NCBI RefSeq assembly: GCF_014863405.1
Contig: NZ_JACZZA010000002.1
Location: forward strand, 124,001-188,000
Source: Dyella acidiphila
Lineage (GTDB): Bacteria; Pseudomonadota; Gammaproteobacteria; Xanthomonadales; Rhodanobacteraceae
Length of the DNA: 64,000 nucleotides
Direction: 5' to 3'
Shown here: positions 1 to 7,886 of the stretch, piece after piece
How the letters are laid out: each line of letters starts with the position of its first letter
Numbering within the stretch: position 1 is the stretch's first letter
Translations under genes and position numbers: made by a program
The notes under the pieces: generated by a model
Told to the model about the DNA's origin: nothing
Database searches by the model: none
The model's input: the letters and a program-made list of their open reading frames with translations, nothing else

Positions 1-2
1 TC

Positions 3-356
3 GTGCTGGCCGATGCCTTGATGGGGCTGGATAACGTACTGGCCATCGCGGGTGCGGCCAAAGGCCATACCGGCCTGGTGGTGATCGGCCTGTTGATCAG
101 CATTCCGCTGGTGGTATGGGGCTCCACCCTGATCCTGAAGCTGATCGAACGCTTCCCCATCATTGTGTATGCGGGCGCGGCGGCGATCGCGTGGACCGCC
201 GGTCGCATGATCAGCCACGAAAAACTATGGCTGGGGTGGTTCGACACCCACGGCTGGATGAAACATGCGCTGGAGGCGGGTCTGGTGATCCTCGTCTGCG
301 GCGGACGCTGGCTGCTCAACCGGCGCATCGCCGCACAACGTGCACGCAAGGCTTGA
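3..356 (+). CDS. TerC-family integral membrane protein, C-terminal part (5' end outside window)
   Basis: The reading frame is open from the first bases of the window, so this is the C-terminal 117 residues of a longer protein. It begins in the family's signature transmembrane segment, seen as ADALMGLDNVLAIAGAA, with the conserved Asp-Asn pair. Further hydrophobic helices follow at about residues 24-46, 52-66 and 88-104, and then a basic tail (RRIAAQRARKA). TerC/YjbE-type proteins are inner-membrane proteins linked to metal ion (Mn, tellurite) homeostasis; that role is from the family. The GTG at position 3 is probably an internal valine, not a start. Confidence 0.85.
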   Translation: MLADALMGLDNVLAIAGAAKGHTGLVVIGLLISIPLVVWGSTLILKLIERFPIIVYAGAAAIAWTAGRMISHEKLWLGWFDTHGWMKHALEAGLVILVCGGRWLLNRRIAAQRARKA

Positions 357-413
357 GCCCGGAAGCGCGGCACCGGACACTGTGCCGCTTCCCCGTCACC
401 CCATGGAGTTGCC

Positions 414-1025
414 ATGAAGCTGTATTACATCCCCGGCGCCTGCTCGATGGCCGATCACATCGCGCTGGAGTGGATCGGCAAGCCTTACCAGACGGAAGCC
501 GTGGCGCGCGATGCGCTGCGCTCGCCCGCATACCTGAAGATCAATCCCAGCGGCCAGGTGCCTGCACTGATCGATGACGATGGCTGGGTGCTGACCGAAA
601 ACGTCGCCATCCTCAATTATCTGATCGATCGCTTCCCTGAAGCCGGCCTGGGCGGCGACGGTTCGGCGCGCGAACGCGCCGAAGTGAACCGCTGGCTGGC
701 TTTCATCAATTCCGATGCGCACCCGGTATTCAAGCCGATCTTCGCGCCGCAGCGATTTATCGGCGACGAAACGCAGCATGCCTCAGTGCAGGAAACGGCG
801 CGCCAGCGCCTGCGCGGCCACTTCGAGCGCTTGAACGCACAGTTGGCCGATCGCGAATGGCTCACCGGCCATCGCTCGGTGGCCGATGCATACCTGTTTG
901 TGGTGTTGCGCTGGGCGAAGGCCAAGCAGGTGGACCTGCAAGGGCTGGATCACCTGGAAGCCTTCAGCACCCGCATGCATGCCGATGCCGGCGTAAAAGC
1001 CGTCATGCAGGCCGAGGGTATCTAA
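414..1025 (+). CDS. gstA: Glutathione S-transferase, beta-class like
   Basis: 203 residues, the normal length of a cytosolic GST. The N-terminus MKLYYIPGACSMADH matches the thioredoxin-fold start of bacterial GstA proteins, with Cys10 at the place of the beta-class active-site cysteine. NPSGQVPAL followed by LTENVAILNYL is the glutathione-binding cis-Pro/Glu region. The all-helical C-terminal domain covers about residues 85-200. The predicted role is conjugation or reduction of electrophiles and peroxides with glutathione in the cytoplasm. The ATG at 414 lies after a GGAG-like sequence. Family assignment is strong; the physiological substrate is unknown. Confidence 0.9.
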   Translation: MKLYYIPGACSMADHIALEWIGKPYQTEAVARDALRSPAYLKINPSGQVPALIDDDGWVLTENVAILNYLIDRFPEAGLGGDGSARERAEVNRWLAFINSDAHPVFKPIFAPQRFIGDETQHASVQETARQRLRGHFERLNAQLADREWLTGHRSVADAYLFVVLRWAKAKQVDLQGLDHLEAFSTRMHADAGVKAVMQAEGI

Positions 1026-1032
1026 GCGCACA

Positions 1033-1076
1033 GATCGCCTGCCGCTGCGCCTTGTTTCACGCAGCAGCAGGCGATC
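1033..1076. terminator. Inverted repeat between convergent genes, likely bidirectional terminator
   Basis: GATCGCCTGC (1033-1042) is repeated in inverse as GCAGGCGATC (1067-1076), between the convergent GST and outer-membrane protein genes. There is no long T-run, so termination efficiency is uncertain. Confidence 0.5.
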
Positions 1077-1087
1077 GTCGCCGGCAC

Positions 1088-1939
1088 TCAGAAACGCAGG
1101 CGCACGAATACCGTGGGGCCGTTCATGCGCAAGGCCAGGTCATCGCTGTAGTAGTGATGCTGCTGATCGATCTTGATCCGGGTGTAGTCGTACTCAGCAC
1201 CGAATCCGATGTTCTGCCAGGGAAACCATTCCACGCCTGCCGCCGCATCCCAGATATGACCGCCCAGGTGGCTGCCGTTCTTTTTCACGCCGGATGCATT
1301 CACATACATGCGCAGGTTATTGGTGAAGGCGTGACGCCAGCCCAGTTGCAATTCCGGCGCCCAGGCACTGTCGGTGGTATAGGTGGACGCGTTGCCGATG
1401 ATTTGGCCGTTGAGGCTGGCCTCGCCGCTGATGCCCGCATGCACGCGGTAATAGGCCGCGCCCACGCCGATGCCGAATACGTCGCTCTGGTGCCCGAACC
1501 ACCATTTGTAGGCAGCGCTGCCGAAGTCGAAATTGACCCTGCCCGTGGCGCTCGCCGCGGCATCATAAGTGTTGCCGTCGAAATAGATCGACGTGCCTAG
1601 CGTCTTGGTGCGCGACTGGTCGATTTGATAGTAGTCGAAGGAAAAACCCTGGCTTGTCCCCAGCAGAAAATCGAAGCGCACTCGCGGCACGACTTGGTGC
1701 GAGGGAAAACCCAGATCGTGCTGCAGATTGAGATGGCCACTGACGTCGTAGCGATTCAGTCCCGCCCCCAGCGTCGTGCTGGTATCGGCGTAATAGGCAC
1801 CGAGCCAGATACTGAAGCGATCGAGCGCCGGCGAGAGCGTATCGTCCGTGCTTTGTGCAAACACGGGACTGCTGGCCAGGGCCAGCGCCGCAAAGAGCAG
1901 TCGGCGGCAACGGGGGCGGCAAAAAGGGGTGCTGCGCAT
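1088..1939 (-). CDS. Outer-membrane beta-barrel protein, function unknown
   Basis: I place the start at the ATG at 1939 (an upstream ATG at 1969 is also open) because GGAG lies 7 nt before it and because it gives a clean signal peptide, basic followed by LLFAALALASSPVFA and cleavage near AQS. The mature part is rich in alternating aromatic and polar stretches and ends in VFVRLRF, the C-terminal Phe typical of BAM-inserted barrels. I do not recognise the exact family. It resembles generic outer-membrane proteins of Xanthomonadales. It is monocistronic, convergent with the GST gene. Confidence 0.75.
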   Translation of the reverse strand: MRSTPFCRPRCRRLLFAALALASSPVFAQSTDDTLSPALDRFSIWLGAYYADTSTTLGAGLNRYDVSGHLNLQHDLGFPSHQVVPRVRFDFLLGTSQGFSFDYYQIDQSRTKTLGTSIYFDGNTYDAAASATGRVNFDFGSAAYKWWFGHQSDVFGIGVGAAYYRVHAGISGEASLNGQIIGNASTYTTDSAWAPELQLGWRHAFTNNLRMYVNASGVKKNGSHLGGHIWDAAAGVEWFPWQNIGFGAEYDYTRIKIDQQHHYYSDDLALRMNGPTVFVRLRF

Positions 1940-2189
1940 GTGCAATCTCCATGACTTAGGCAAAGGCATGCCCGGAACGAATCAATGCGTTCCTCGAATA
2001 CTCAGGAATCCCCCTCAATCGATACTAGAGATCAGCAATGTGCACAGTGCGTGCATATCGCGATAGATTTTTGCAGCCATGCACGCAAAGCCGCAGAACG
2101 CGGCATGCGATTCAGCGATGTGCACGCGCGCCCACATGCCATCGACATCGCCTGCACGAAATGCGCAAGCCACGCCGTGCAGCAACCGA

Positions 2190-3581
2190 TCAATACGTCA
2201 TCGGCATGCGCACGGTTACCGTGGCATCGGGTGTATCGCGCGTAACACCCACGCCCAGCGTGAAATTCAAGGTGCGCTTTTCGTTGAAACGATATGAACC
2301 GCCGATCAGCAGCGAACCCAGCCACACTTTGGTCGAGCCCGGCAGCTTCTGGCCGCTCTCATAGGTGGTGCCGATAAAGGTCTGGTCGTAGCCGATGCTG
2401 AGCGAGGCCTTGTCGTTGAGTGCCATGCCCATGCCGATGCTCATATCCGCTTCGTTGCCCATCTTCACCGTGCCCAGGTATTGCGTACCGGCCAGCAGGA
2501 TATGTTCGTAAACGTCGTGGCGTTCGACGTTGTAGAGATAACTGAGGTTGCCGAAGAACACCACCGGATCGGATGGGAACAGCCAGGTCACACCCGGCTG
2601 CAAGGTATAGAACCCGGTGCCTGTAGGTTGCCGCAGCGGCAGGCCGGTGCCGGTAAGGTTCTGCACGCAGCGGGTGACGCAATCTGTGGTGACCTCGAAC
2701 GGATCGGTGCCGGTGCGGGATTTGAAGCGGAACCAGCCGATGTAATACGCGCTGTCGGCGCCGCCGTTATTGATTTGATAGCGGGCCGTCGCCTCGATAT
2801 CGCCCAGGCCGCGGCCGCTGGAGCTGAAGACATTGTCTTCGGCCGAGCCGGTGAGCACGGCGCGGCTGACCGTGTCGTTGCGCGTATCGACGTACGGCAC
2901 GCGTACTTCCAGCTCCAGACGGTTGGTGAGCCCGTAGCGCGCGGTGAGGATGGCGGTCTGCGTCGTATCGCGTACCTGGCGCACATCGATCAGGCCGATC
3001 AGGATCGCGGGAATGATGGTGTAGCCGACCAGCGCCACACGGTCGGCGGTGGAATAACCAAACTGATAGGCCGGCTCGATGACCAGCTTGTGTCGCGGCG
3101 TCAGCACGCCCGGCTGCTGGAAGATCGGCGCCACTTCCGGCGGGCGCGAATTCTGTGGCGGCGCCTGCCCCACCGGCCCAGACGGCGCCGCGGCGGTTGT
3201 CTGCTGGTCGGGCGCCAGCTCTGCCGAAGGCATCGGCAATGCGGTGGCCATGCTGCCGCCGGCGGCAATATTGCCGCCGCGCGTGCGCGCCAGTTCATCC
3301 ATGCCCACCGCATGGCGCAGCGCTTTGTAATCGGCTTCCTGCTGCGCCAGCTGATGCTGCAAGGCATCGATCTGCGCACGCATGGTCTCGATCCGCACGC
3401 CCTGCTCCGTCAGCCGCTGGCGGATGGCCGGCGACGACGCCTCCGCCGTGGTGGACGAGGCGGCAGGCGCGTCTTGCGCGACCGCCACGCCGCCGCCAAG
3501 CATGCAGCACGCACAAGCTGCCGCATACGCGGCCGCCCGGACTGTGCGCTCCCTTTCGAACAACCCTTCCTGCTTGTTCAT
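2190..3581 (-). CDS. FapF-like outer-membrane protein: coiled coil, linker and beta-barrel
   Basis: Start taken at the ATG at 3581, which has AGGAG 5 nt upstream; longer starts give an implausible N-terminus. The 463-residue protein has a signal region to about residue 36 (AVAQ), a heptad-like coiled coil at about 53-92, a double-glycine motif ELARTRGG at 96-103, a Pro/Gln/Ala linker at about 115-160 and a C-terminal barrel from about 165 ending in MPMTY. This order (helical N-terminal domain, linker, porin barrel) is that of FapF, the pore of the Pseudomonas fap amyloid operon, and the gene is last in the operon as fapF is. Identity to FapF is inferred from architecture and context, not from a search. 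It may instead be annotated as a generic transporter. Confidence 0.7.
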   Translation of the reverse strand: MNKQEGLFERERTVRAAAYAAACACCMLGGGVAVAQDAPAASSTTAEASSPAIRQRLTEQGVRIETMRAQIDALQHQLAQQEADYKALRHAVGMDELARTRGGNIAAGGSMATALPMPSAELAPDQQTTAAAPSGPVGQAPPQNSRPPEVAPIFQQPGVLTPRHKLVIEPAYQFGYSTADRVALVGYTIIPAILIGLIDVRQVRDTTQTAILTARYGLTNRLELEVRVPYVDTRNDTVSRAVLTGSAEDNVFSSSGRGLGDIEATARYQINNGGADSAYYIGWFRFKSRTGTDPFEVTTDCVTRCVQNLTGTGLPLRQPTGTGFYTLQPGVTWLFPSDPVVFFGNLSYLYNVERHDVYEHILLAGTQYLGTVKMGNEADMSIGMGMALNDKASLSIGYDQTFIGTTYESGQKLPGSTKVWLGSLLIGGSYRFNEKRTLNFTLGVGVTRDTPDATVTVRMPMTY

Positions 3582-3615
3582 GGCAGCTCCTCGGCAAAGC
3601 AATTCCTTCAGCGCA

Positions 3616-4128
3616 TCAATGTCCCAATGCCTGCACTTGCGCTGCCTGCAAGGCCTGTTGCATGGCCTGGTCACGGAACGCGTTAAGCGTGTTCACCGCG
3701 ACGTTCAGCGTGGTGAGATTGCGGATCGTCTGGTTGTTCAGCGTGTTCTGGATCACCGTGGTCGCCGTGGCATTGCCCATGGTGGAGGGATCGAAGCTGT
3801 TGCCCGGGCCGTTTTGCACGTTCACCGTGCTCAGCGCCGAGGCCAACGCTGCCGCCTGCTGCGTCGTGACATGCGCCAGGTCGGGAATGTTCACGCTGGT
3901 ATAGGTCACCAGGTTGCCGTCGATGTACACGGCGCGCTCGATGCCGAGCGAGGCCTCCAGGCCTTCGCCCAGATCGAAACCGCCACGCACCGTCGCCAGG
4001 CGTTCGTTCGAAACCGGCAGGCCAAAACCGGCCACGCGCTGCACCGGCGATTGGGCGTGCGCCGCGGCCAGGCAGCCCTGCAATACCAGGCAGCCGAACA
4101 CCGCCATGCGGGCGCGCAGCGACCTCAT
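3616..4128 (-). CDS. FapE-like secreted protein with double-glycine motif
   Basis: 170 residues. The ATG at 4128 overlaps the stop of the C39 peptidase gene by 4 nt (ATGA), so translation is coupled. A signal peptide ends near AAHAQ (residue 26). Next comes VAGFGLPVSNERLATVRGG (32-50), with the spacing of a double-glycine leader. The rest is non-repetitive, with an Asn/Gln/Thr-rich C-terminal stretch VIQNTLNNQTIRNLTTLNV (125-143) that resembles the C-terminal motif of the two genes upstream. It sits between the fapD-like and fapF-like genes, the place of fapE. The call rests on position and composition. LQGC in the signal region is a poor lipobox. Confidence 0.6.
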   Translation of the reverse strand: MRSLRARMAVFGCLVLQGCLAAAHAQSPVQRVAGFGLPVSNERLATVRGGFDLGEGLEASLGIERAVYIDGNLVTYTSVNIPDLAHVTTQQAAALASALSTVNVQNGPGNSFDPSTMGNATATTVIQNTLNNQTIRNLTTLNVAVNTLNAFRDQAMQQALQAAQVQALGH

Positions 4129-4817
4129 ATGTCACCCGGCCCGTATTTGGACATGGTGATGGTGTCCAGGCCGCGGCGATCGATGCCCACGCCCAGCGGC
4201 GCGATCGGTGCGCTGCGCCAATCGCTGTCGCTGTTGAAGTGCGCGAATTCGCGCCGGTTGTGGATGACGAACAACAGCCCGTTCTTCCACAACTGGTCGA
4301 AGCGGTTCAACGGTATGGCACGCGTGCCGCGCGCCGGATCGCCGACCAGCACGCGGCCATAGCGCACACCCTTGATCACCACGAAGTGGTGGTAGCCACG
4401 GTCCTCGATCAGCGCAATCGCCGGCAAGCCGGCATTCTGCAGTTGGTCCAGCGTGGCATGAAAACCGTCGGCATCGAAGCCAATGCTGGCCAGGTATTGC
4501 TTGATGTCCAGCAGCGAAAAGCCTTCCTTGTTGATCTTGCCGCGATCGCCATGCGTATACATCTGTTCGAACACGACCTGCTCATTGACCGGATAGTCGT
4601 ACTGGTAGGTCAGCAAGGTGGCGACAGCGGCCGAGCCGCAGCTGAAATCGTATTTCTGATGAATGGTGTTGCGGTACTTCACTTCCTTCAGCGTGGCGAT
4701 GCGCAGGATATAGGTCTGCCCCGCGTTGTCATTCAGCGCCATGGTGGCCGCACGCACACTGCCGGGCGCCGCACTCGCCAGTACCAGCAAAATCAGCGCC
4801 GGCAGCATCCGCTTCAT
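4125..4817 (-). CDS. C39-family cysteine peptidase, FapD-like, exported
   Basis: 230 residues with a signal peptide (about 1-23) and a single C39 peptidase domain. Cys60 lies in YDFSCGSAAVATLL, the histidine is H144 in HHFVVIKG, and Asp160 is in VGDPARG: a complete Cys-His-Asp triad. It lacks the transmembrane and ABC ATPase domains of bacteriocin exporters, so it is the stand-alone periplasmic form seen in FapD. Its ATG (4817) overlaps the upstream gene's stop and its own stop overlaps the next start, both by 4 nt. It probably processes the other products of the operon after Sec export. The family is certain; the substrates are inferred. Confidence 0.88.
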   Translation of the reverse strand: MKRMLPALILLVLASAAPGSVRAATMALNDNAGQTYILRIATLKEVKYRNTIHQKYDFSCGSAAVATLLTYQYDYPVNEQVVFEQMYTHGDRGKINKEGFSLLDIKQYLASIGFDADGFHATLDQLQNAGLPAIALIEDRGYHHFVVIKGVRYGRVLVGDPARGTRAIPLNRFDQLWKNGLLFVIHNRREFAHFNSDSDWRSAPIAPLGVGIDRRGLDTITMSKYGPGDI

Positions 4818-5203
4818 GGCTTCATCTGCACGTTCACGACGACGCCGTTCTGGATCAGCACATTGTTGCCGCTGTTCTGGATCACCGAAGGCAGGCCCGA
4901 GGCACCGGCAAATGCACCGCCGGCAATCGCATTACTGCCGGTCGCCACCTGCGAGGCAGAGTTTCCGGTCACCGTTCCGCTGAGATTGGCGTTAGCCTGC
5001 TGCATCGAGCTGCCGCCGCTGTAAGTACCCAGCGCGCTCGCGCTCACTGCCGGTCCGAAACCGGCGACGACGGGCGGCGATGAAGCGTTGTTGACCGGTT
5101 GCGCCGGAGCATTTCCGTCGGGCCGATCGGCGGCAACGGCGTTTCCTGCCATTCCGGCGATACAGCACAGCAATCCCATTACCCAAGACTTTGCAAGCGA
5201 CAT
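4814..5203 (-). CDS. Small secreted protein, FapB/curlin-like candidate
   Basis: 129 residues from the ATG at 5203, which has GGAG 7 nt upstream. The signal peptide ends at about AVAA (25). After it come VAGFGPAVSASALGTYSGG (46-64), sharing its pattern with the FapE-like protein, then an Asn/Gln/Ser/Thr/Gly-rich segment and the C-terminal VIQNSGNNVLIQNGVVVNV (107-125), very similar to the end of the glycine-rich protein upstream. Such Gln/Asn-spaced beta-prone motifs are common in functional amyloid subunits. It overlaps the C39 gene by ATGA. The function as amyloid or nucleator is inference. Confidence 0.6.
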   Translation of the reverse strand: MSLAKSWVMGLLCCIAGMAGNAVAADRPDGNAPAQPVNNASSPPVVAGFGPAVSASALGTYSGGSSMQQANANLSGTVTGNSASQVATGSNAIAGGAFAGASGLPSVIQNSGNNVLIQNGVVVNVQMKP

Positions 5204-5244
5204 GGCACGACTCCGCTCGTGTGCGGCGTGACGGCTGCAACATT

Positions 5245-5316
5245 CGCCGGCCGATTGCACGCGATCGGCCGGCGTTCCCGAAATGGCGATGAAGCGTTTC
5301 ACGCCGCTTCATCGCC
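5245..5316 (-). repeat. Two strong stem-loops in the operon between the first and second genes
   Basis: Perfect 12-bp arms at 5285-5296/5305-5316 (GGCGATGAAGCG and its complement) and 11-bp arms at 5245-5255/5264-5274 (CGCCGGCCGAT and its complement) fill the 130-nt spacer. There is no T-run. They could stabilise the first cistron or partly block read-through, giving more structural protein than peptidase or pore. Confidence 0.6.
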
Positions 5317-5333
5317 TTGGGGTCAGATGCTGC

Positions 5334-6257
5334 TCAATGCCCGCCGACGCTCAGGTTGGCCTGCACCGTTACGCCCTGCTGAATCAGGCTGGCGGCGCCG
5401 CTGTTCTGCGCAATCGTGGTAATGCCGGCCGCAGCCGCAGCTGCGCTATCCATGGTGTTGGACATGTCAAAGGCGCCGGTCGTGGCATAGCTGGTGCCAC
5501 CGGCACCGCCATTGCCAGCGGCTCCGCCCATCCCTGCGCCGCCAGTGCCCGCACCGCCATCACCGCCGTTGCCACCGGCCGCGGTTGCTGCGCCGCTGCT
5601 GCCGCCCGTGGAGGTCGATGCGCCACTGGTCGAAGAAGCCGCACCGCCGGTGCCGCCGCTGGCTGCGAAGCTTGGCGTCGTGGATGCGGCACCTGCGCTG
5701 TTATCGCCTGAACCGTTCGCGTGCGAAGTCGCGCCGCCCGAACTGCCACCGGTGGAACCGCCGCTGGCCGCACTCAAGGCACCTACATAGCCGCTTGAGC
5801 TGTCGGAGGAGCCGCCGCTGGCCGTCTTGCCGCTGCCGCGGCCGCCGTCGCCCGCGGAGCCACCGTTGCCCGCGCCACCCGGTCCGTTACCGCCGTTGCC
5901 GCCATGGCCACCGGCTGCGCCACCATTGTTGGTCGCAACATTGCCCAGACCGTAGACGGTCACGCCACTTACGTAGCCATTGAGGTTGGTCGAAGCGATC
6001 GCTTCGCTGGTGTTGAAGGCGTCATTGACGGTGGAGCTGGCCGCTCCGCCGTTATTGGCTGCCGCTGAGCCCATCGCGTTGGTGTCGACGTCGCCGCTGT
6101 TGCTGCGGTCGTCGCCGGATGGATTGTTGGTGCTGGAATTGTTGTTCTGGTTGGAGTTGTTGTTGTTGCTGTGGTGATTGGAGTTGTTTTGCGCCATGGC
6201 CGGGAGTGCAAGTCCAAGGCCAAGCAGCATCGCGGTCAAAAGAAGAGTCTTGCGCAT
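5334..6257 (-). CDS. Glycine-rich secreted low-complexity protein, putative amyloid or matrix subunit
   Basis: Start at the ATG at 6257, preceded by GGGAGG at a good distance. 307 residues: signal peptide to MAQ (23), an Asn/His/Ser tract (24-45), a less repetitive part (60-110), then GGxGG-type repeats rich in Gly, Ser, Ala and Thr (112-255), and an ending with TIAQNSGAASLIQQGVTVQA (281-300) before LSVGGH. The QNSG...LIQ.GV.V motif is shared with the next gene. It is the first gene of the C39/FapF-like operon and probably its major secreted product. Although Gly-rich like mycobacterial PGRS proteins, the signal peptide and context are gram-negative. It lacks a clear double-glycine leader motif. 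Confidence 0.7.
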   Translation of the reverse strand: MRKTLLLTAMLLGLGLALPAMAQNNSNHHSNNNNSNQNNNSSTNNPSGDDRSNSGDVDTNAMGSAAANNGGAASSTVNDAFNTSEAIASTNLNGYVSGVTVYGLGNVATNNGGAAGGHGGNGGNGPGGAGNGGSAGDGGRGSGKTASGGSSDSSSGYVGALSAASGGSTGGSSGGATSHANGSGDNSAGAASTTPSFAASGGTGGAASSTSGASTSTGGSSGAATAAGGNGGDGGAGTGGAGMGGAAGNGGAGGTSYATTGAFDMSNTMDSAAAAAAGITTIAQNSGAASLIQQGVTVQANLSVGGH

Positions 6258-6621
6258 GTCGTTTCCTCCCGGAACAGACGCGGTTAACCCCCTGCTTTTT
6301 TCCTCTTGAAGCAAGGAAATAGGGCAAACAGCGTGCCATTCGGGAAGATCTGCGGCGGCGTCCCAAGGCAACCAGCAAAATCAGTGCATTACGCGAGAGG
6401 CGCTACCGCACGAAAAATAACAACAATGTTGGGAAGTGGCGCATTTGCGTAACAGCAAGCAGACGCGAGCCGGATCCGCCTCGGCAGGCTTGCTGCATGG
6501 GGGCGCCGCAAAACAGCAAGTTAGGCCATACGCCGTACGCCATGCGGCATGTATCAGCGGCGCAACAAGCGCACTCCATTTATGGCACGCTCATTTGTAT
6601 CGGTGGCGTGCAGTAGGCGTT
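6258..6621. promoter_or_regulatory. Intergenic region holding the promoter of the C39/amyloid-like operon
   Basis: About 360 nt without a supportable gene separates the operon from the prpC terminator. It contains AT-richer patches (for example around 6410-6430 and 6290-6310) compared with the coding regions. No operator with convincing symmetry was found and no exact promoter is claimed. Confidence 0.35.
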
Positions 6622-6647
6622 AAAAAAGGGGCCAAAGGCCCCTTTTT
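6622..6647 (-). terminator. Intrinsic terminator of prpC
   Basis: GGGGCC-AAA-GGCCCC hairpin (6628-6642), flanked by A-run and T-run, so on the minus strand the stem is followed by six Us. It lies 20 nt beyond the prpC stop. Confidence 0.85.
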
Positions 6648-6666
6648 CATGCACTGCCGAAAATGC

Positions 6667-7815
6667 TCAGCGCTTTTCGATCGGCACGTAAGTGCGATCT
6701 TCCGGACCGGTGTAATTGGCGCTCGGGCGGATGATCTTGCCGTCCTCGCGCTGCTCGATCACATGCGCGCTCCAGCCGGAGGTGCGGGCAATCACGAACA
6801 GCGGCGTAAACATCGCCGTGGGCACGCCCATCATGTGATAGGCGCTGGCCGAGAACCAGTCGAGGTTCGGGAACATCTTCTTCAGCTCCCACATCAGCTT
6901 CTCGATGCGTTCGGAAACATCGAACAACACCGGGTTGCCGCCATCCGTGCACAGCTTGCGCGAAACTTCCTTGATGATCTCGTTACGCGGATCGGAAACG
7001 GTATACACCGGATGGCCGAAGCCGATAATGATTTCCTTACGCTCCACGCGCGCACGGATATCGGCCTCCGCATCGGCGGCATTGCGGTAGCGGGCGATGA
7101 TCTCCATTGCCACTTCGTTGGCGCCGCCATGCTTGGGGCCGCGCAACGCGCCGATCGCGCCGGTGATGGCCGAATACATGTCCGAACCGGTGCCGGCGAT
7201 CACGCGCGCCGTAAAGGTCGAGGCATTGAATTCGTGCTCGGCGTACAGGATCAGCGACTTGTCCAGCGAATGCGCGCACAGTTCGCTCGCCTTCTTGCCG
7301 TGCAGCAGGTGCAGGAAGTGCGCGGCGATCGAATCGTCGTCCGTCTCGGTTTCGATGCGCTTGCCGTTATGGCTGAAGTGGTACCAGTACAACAGCATCG
7401 AGCCGAAGCTGGCCATCAGGCGATCGGCGATATCGCGTGCGCCGGTCTGGTTGTGATCGTCTTTCTCCGGCAGAACCGTACCGAGCACCGAGCAGCCGGT
7501 GCGCATCACGTCCATCGGATGGGTGGCGGCCGGCAGCAATTCCAGCGCGTTCTTCACCGGCGCCGGCAACCCGCGCAGGCGCTTGAGCTTGGCCTTGTAG
7601 GCGTTGAGCTCGGCCCAGTTCGGCAGCACGCCGTGTACCAGCAGATAGGCCACTTCCTCGAAACAGCCCTTGGCTGCCAGGTCATGGATGTCGAAGCCGC
7701 GGTAATGCAGGTCATTGCCGCTGCGGCCTACCGTGCACAGCGCGGTATTGCCCGCGGCCACGCCGGACAGGGCCACGGATTTCTTCGGCTTCGGGGCGGT
7801 GGATTGCTCGCTCAT
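6667..7815 (-). CDS. prpC: 2-methylcitrate synthase
   Basis: 382 residues, the size of short (type I) citrate synthases. It condenses propionyl-CoA with oxaloacetate in the methylcitrate cycle. Catalytic residues are visible: His in GPKHGGAN, His in [13 protein letters not shown] and Asp in NLDWFSAS. The family also includes gltA, but [12 protein letters not shown], the short length and the prpB gene 71 nt upstream in the same orientation identify PrpC. It is probably co-transcribed with prpB. Downstream acnD and prpF are absent; the next element is a terminator. Confidence 0.93.
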   Translation of the reverse strand: MSEQSTAPKPKKSVALSGVAAGNTALCTVGRSGNDLHYRGFDIHDLAAKGCFEEVAYLLVHGVLPNWAELNAYKAKLKRLRGLPAPVKNALELLPAATHPMDVMRTGCSVLGTVLPEKDDHNQTGARDIADRLMASFGSMLLYWYHFSHNGKRIETETDDDSIAAHFLHLLHGKKASELCAHSLDKSLILYAEHEFNASTFTARVIAGTGSDMYSAITGAIGALRGPKHGGANEVAMEIIARYRNAADAEADIRARVERKEIIIGFGHPVYTVSDPRNEIIKEVSRKLCTDGGNPVLFDVSERIEKLMWELKKMFPNLDWFSASAYHMMGVPTAMFTPLFVIARTSGWSAHVIEQREDGKIIRPSANYTGPEDRTYVPIEKR

Positions 7816-7886
7816 CGGATCATGCTCCAGGTGCAGTACTGAAACTCAAGGCTGCGCAGGGTGCCACAGCCGGATTGGGGCCGTGT

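Noticed and set aside
2481..3686. Long plus-strand ORF opposite the FapF-like gene
   Set aside because: Its Arg/Gly/Ala-rich translation is the antisense of a high-GC gene and it has no ribosome site or domain; many such shadow ORFs occur over alaS, mutS, katG and selO.
5334..6257. Mycobacterial PE_PGRS gene or contamination
   Set aside because: Gly-rich repeats look similar, but there is a Sec signal peptide, no PE domain, and it is tied to a gram-negative C39/outer-membrane operon with a shared C-terminal motif.
6667..7815. Housekeeping citrate synthase gltA
   Set aside because: The short length, adjacency to prpB and family-like [12 protein letters not shown] motif favour methylcitrate synthase.
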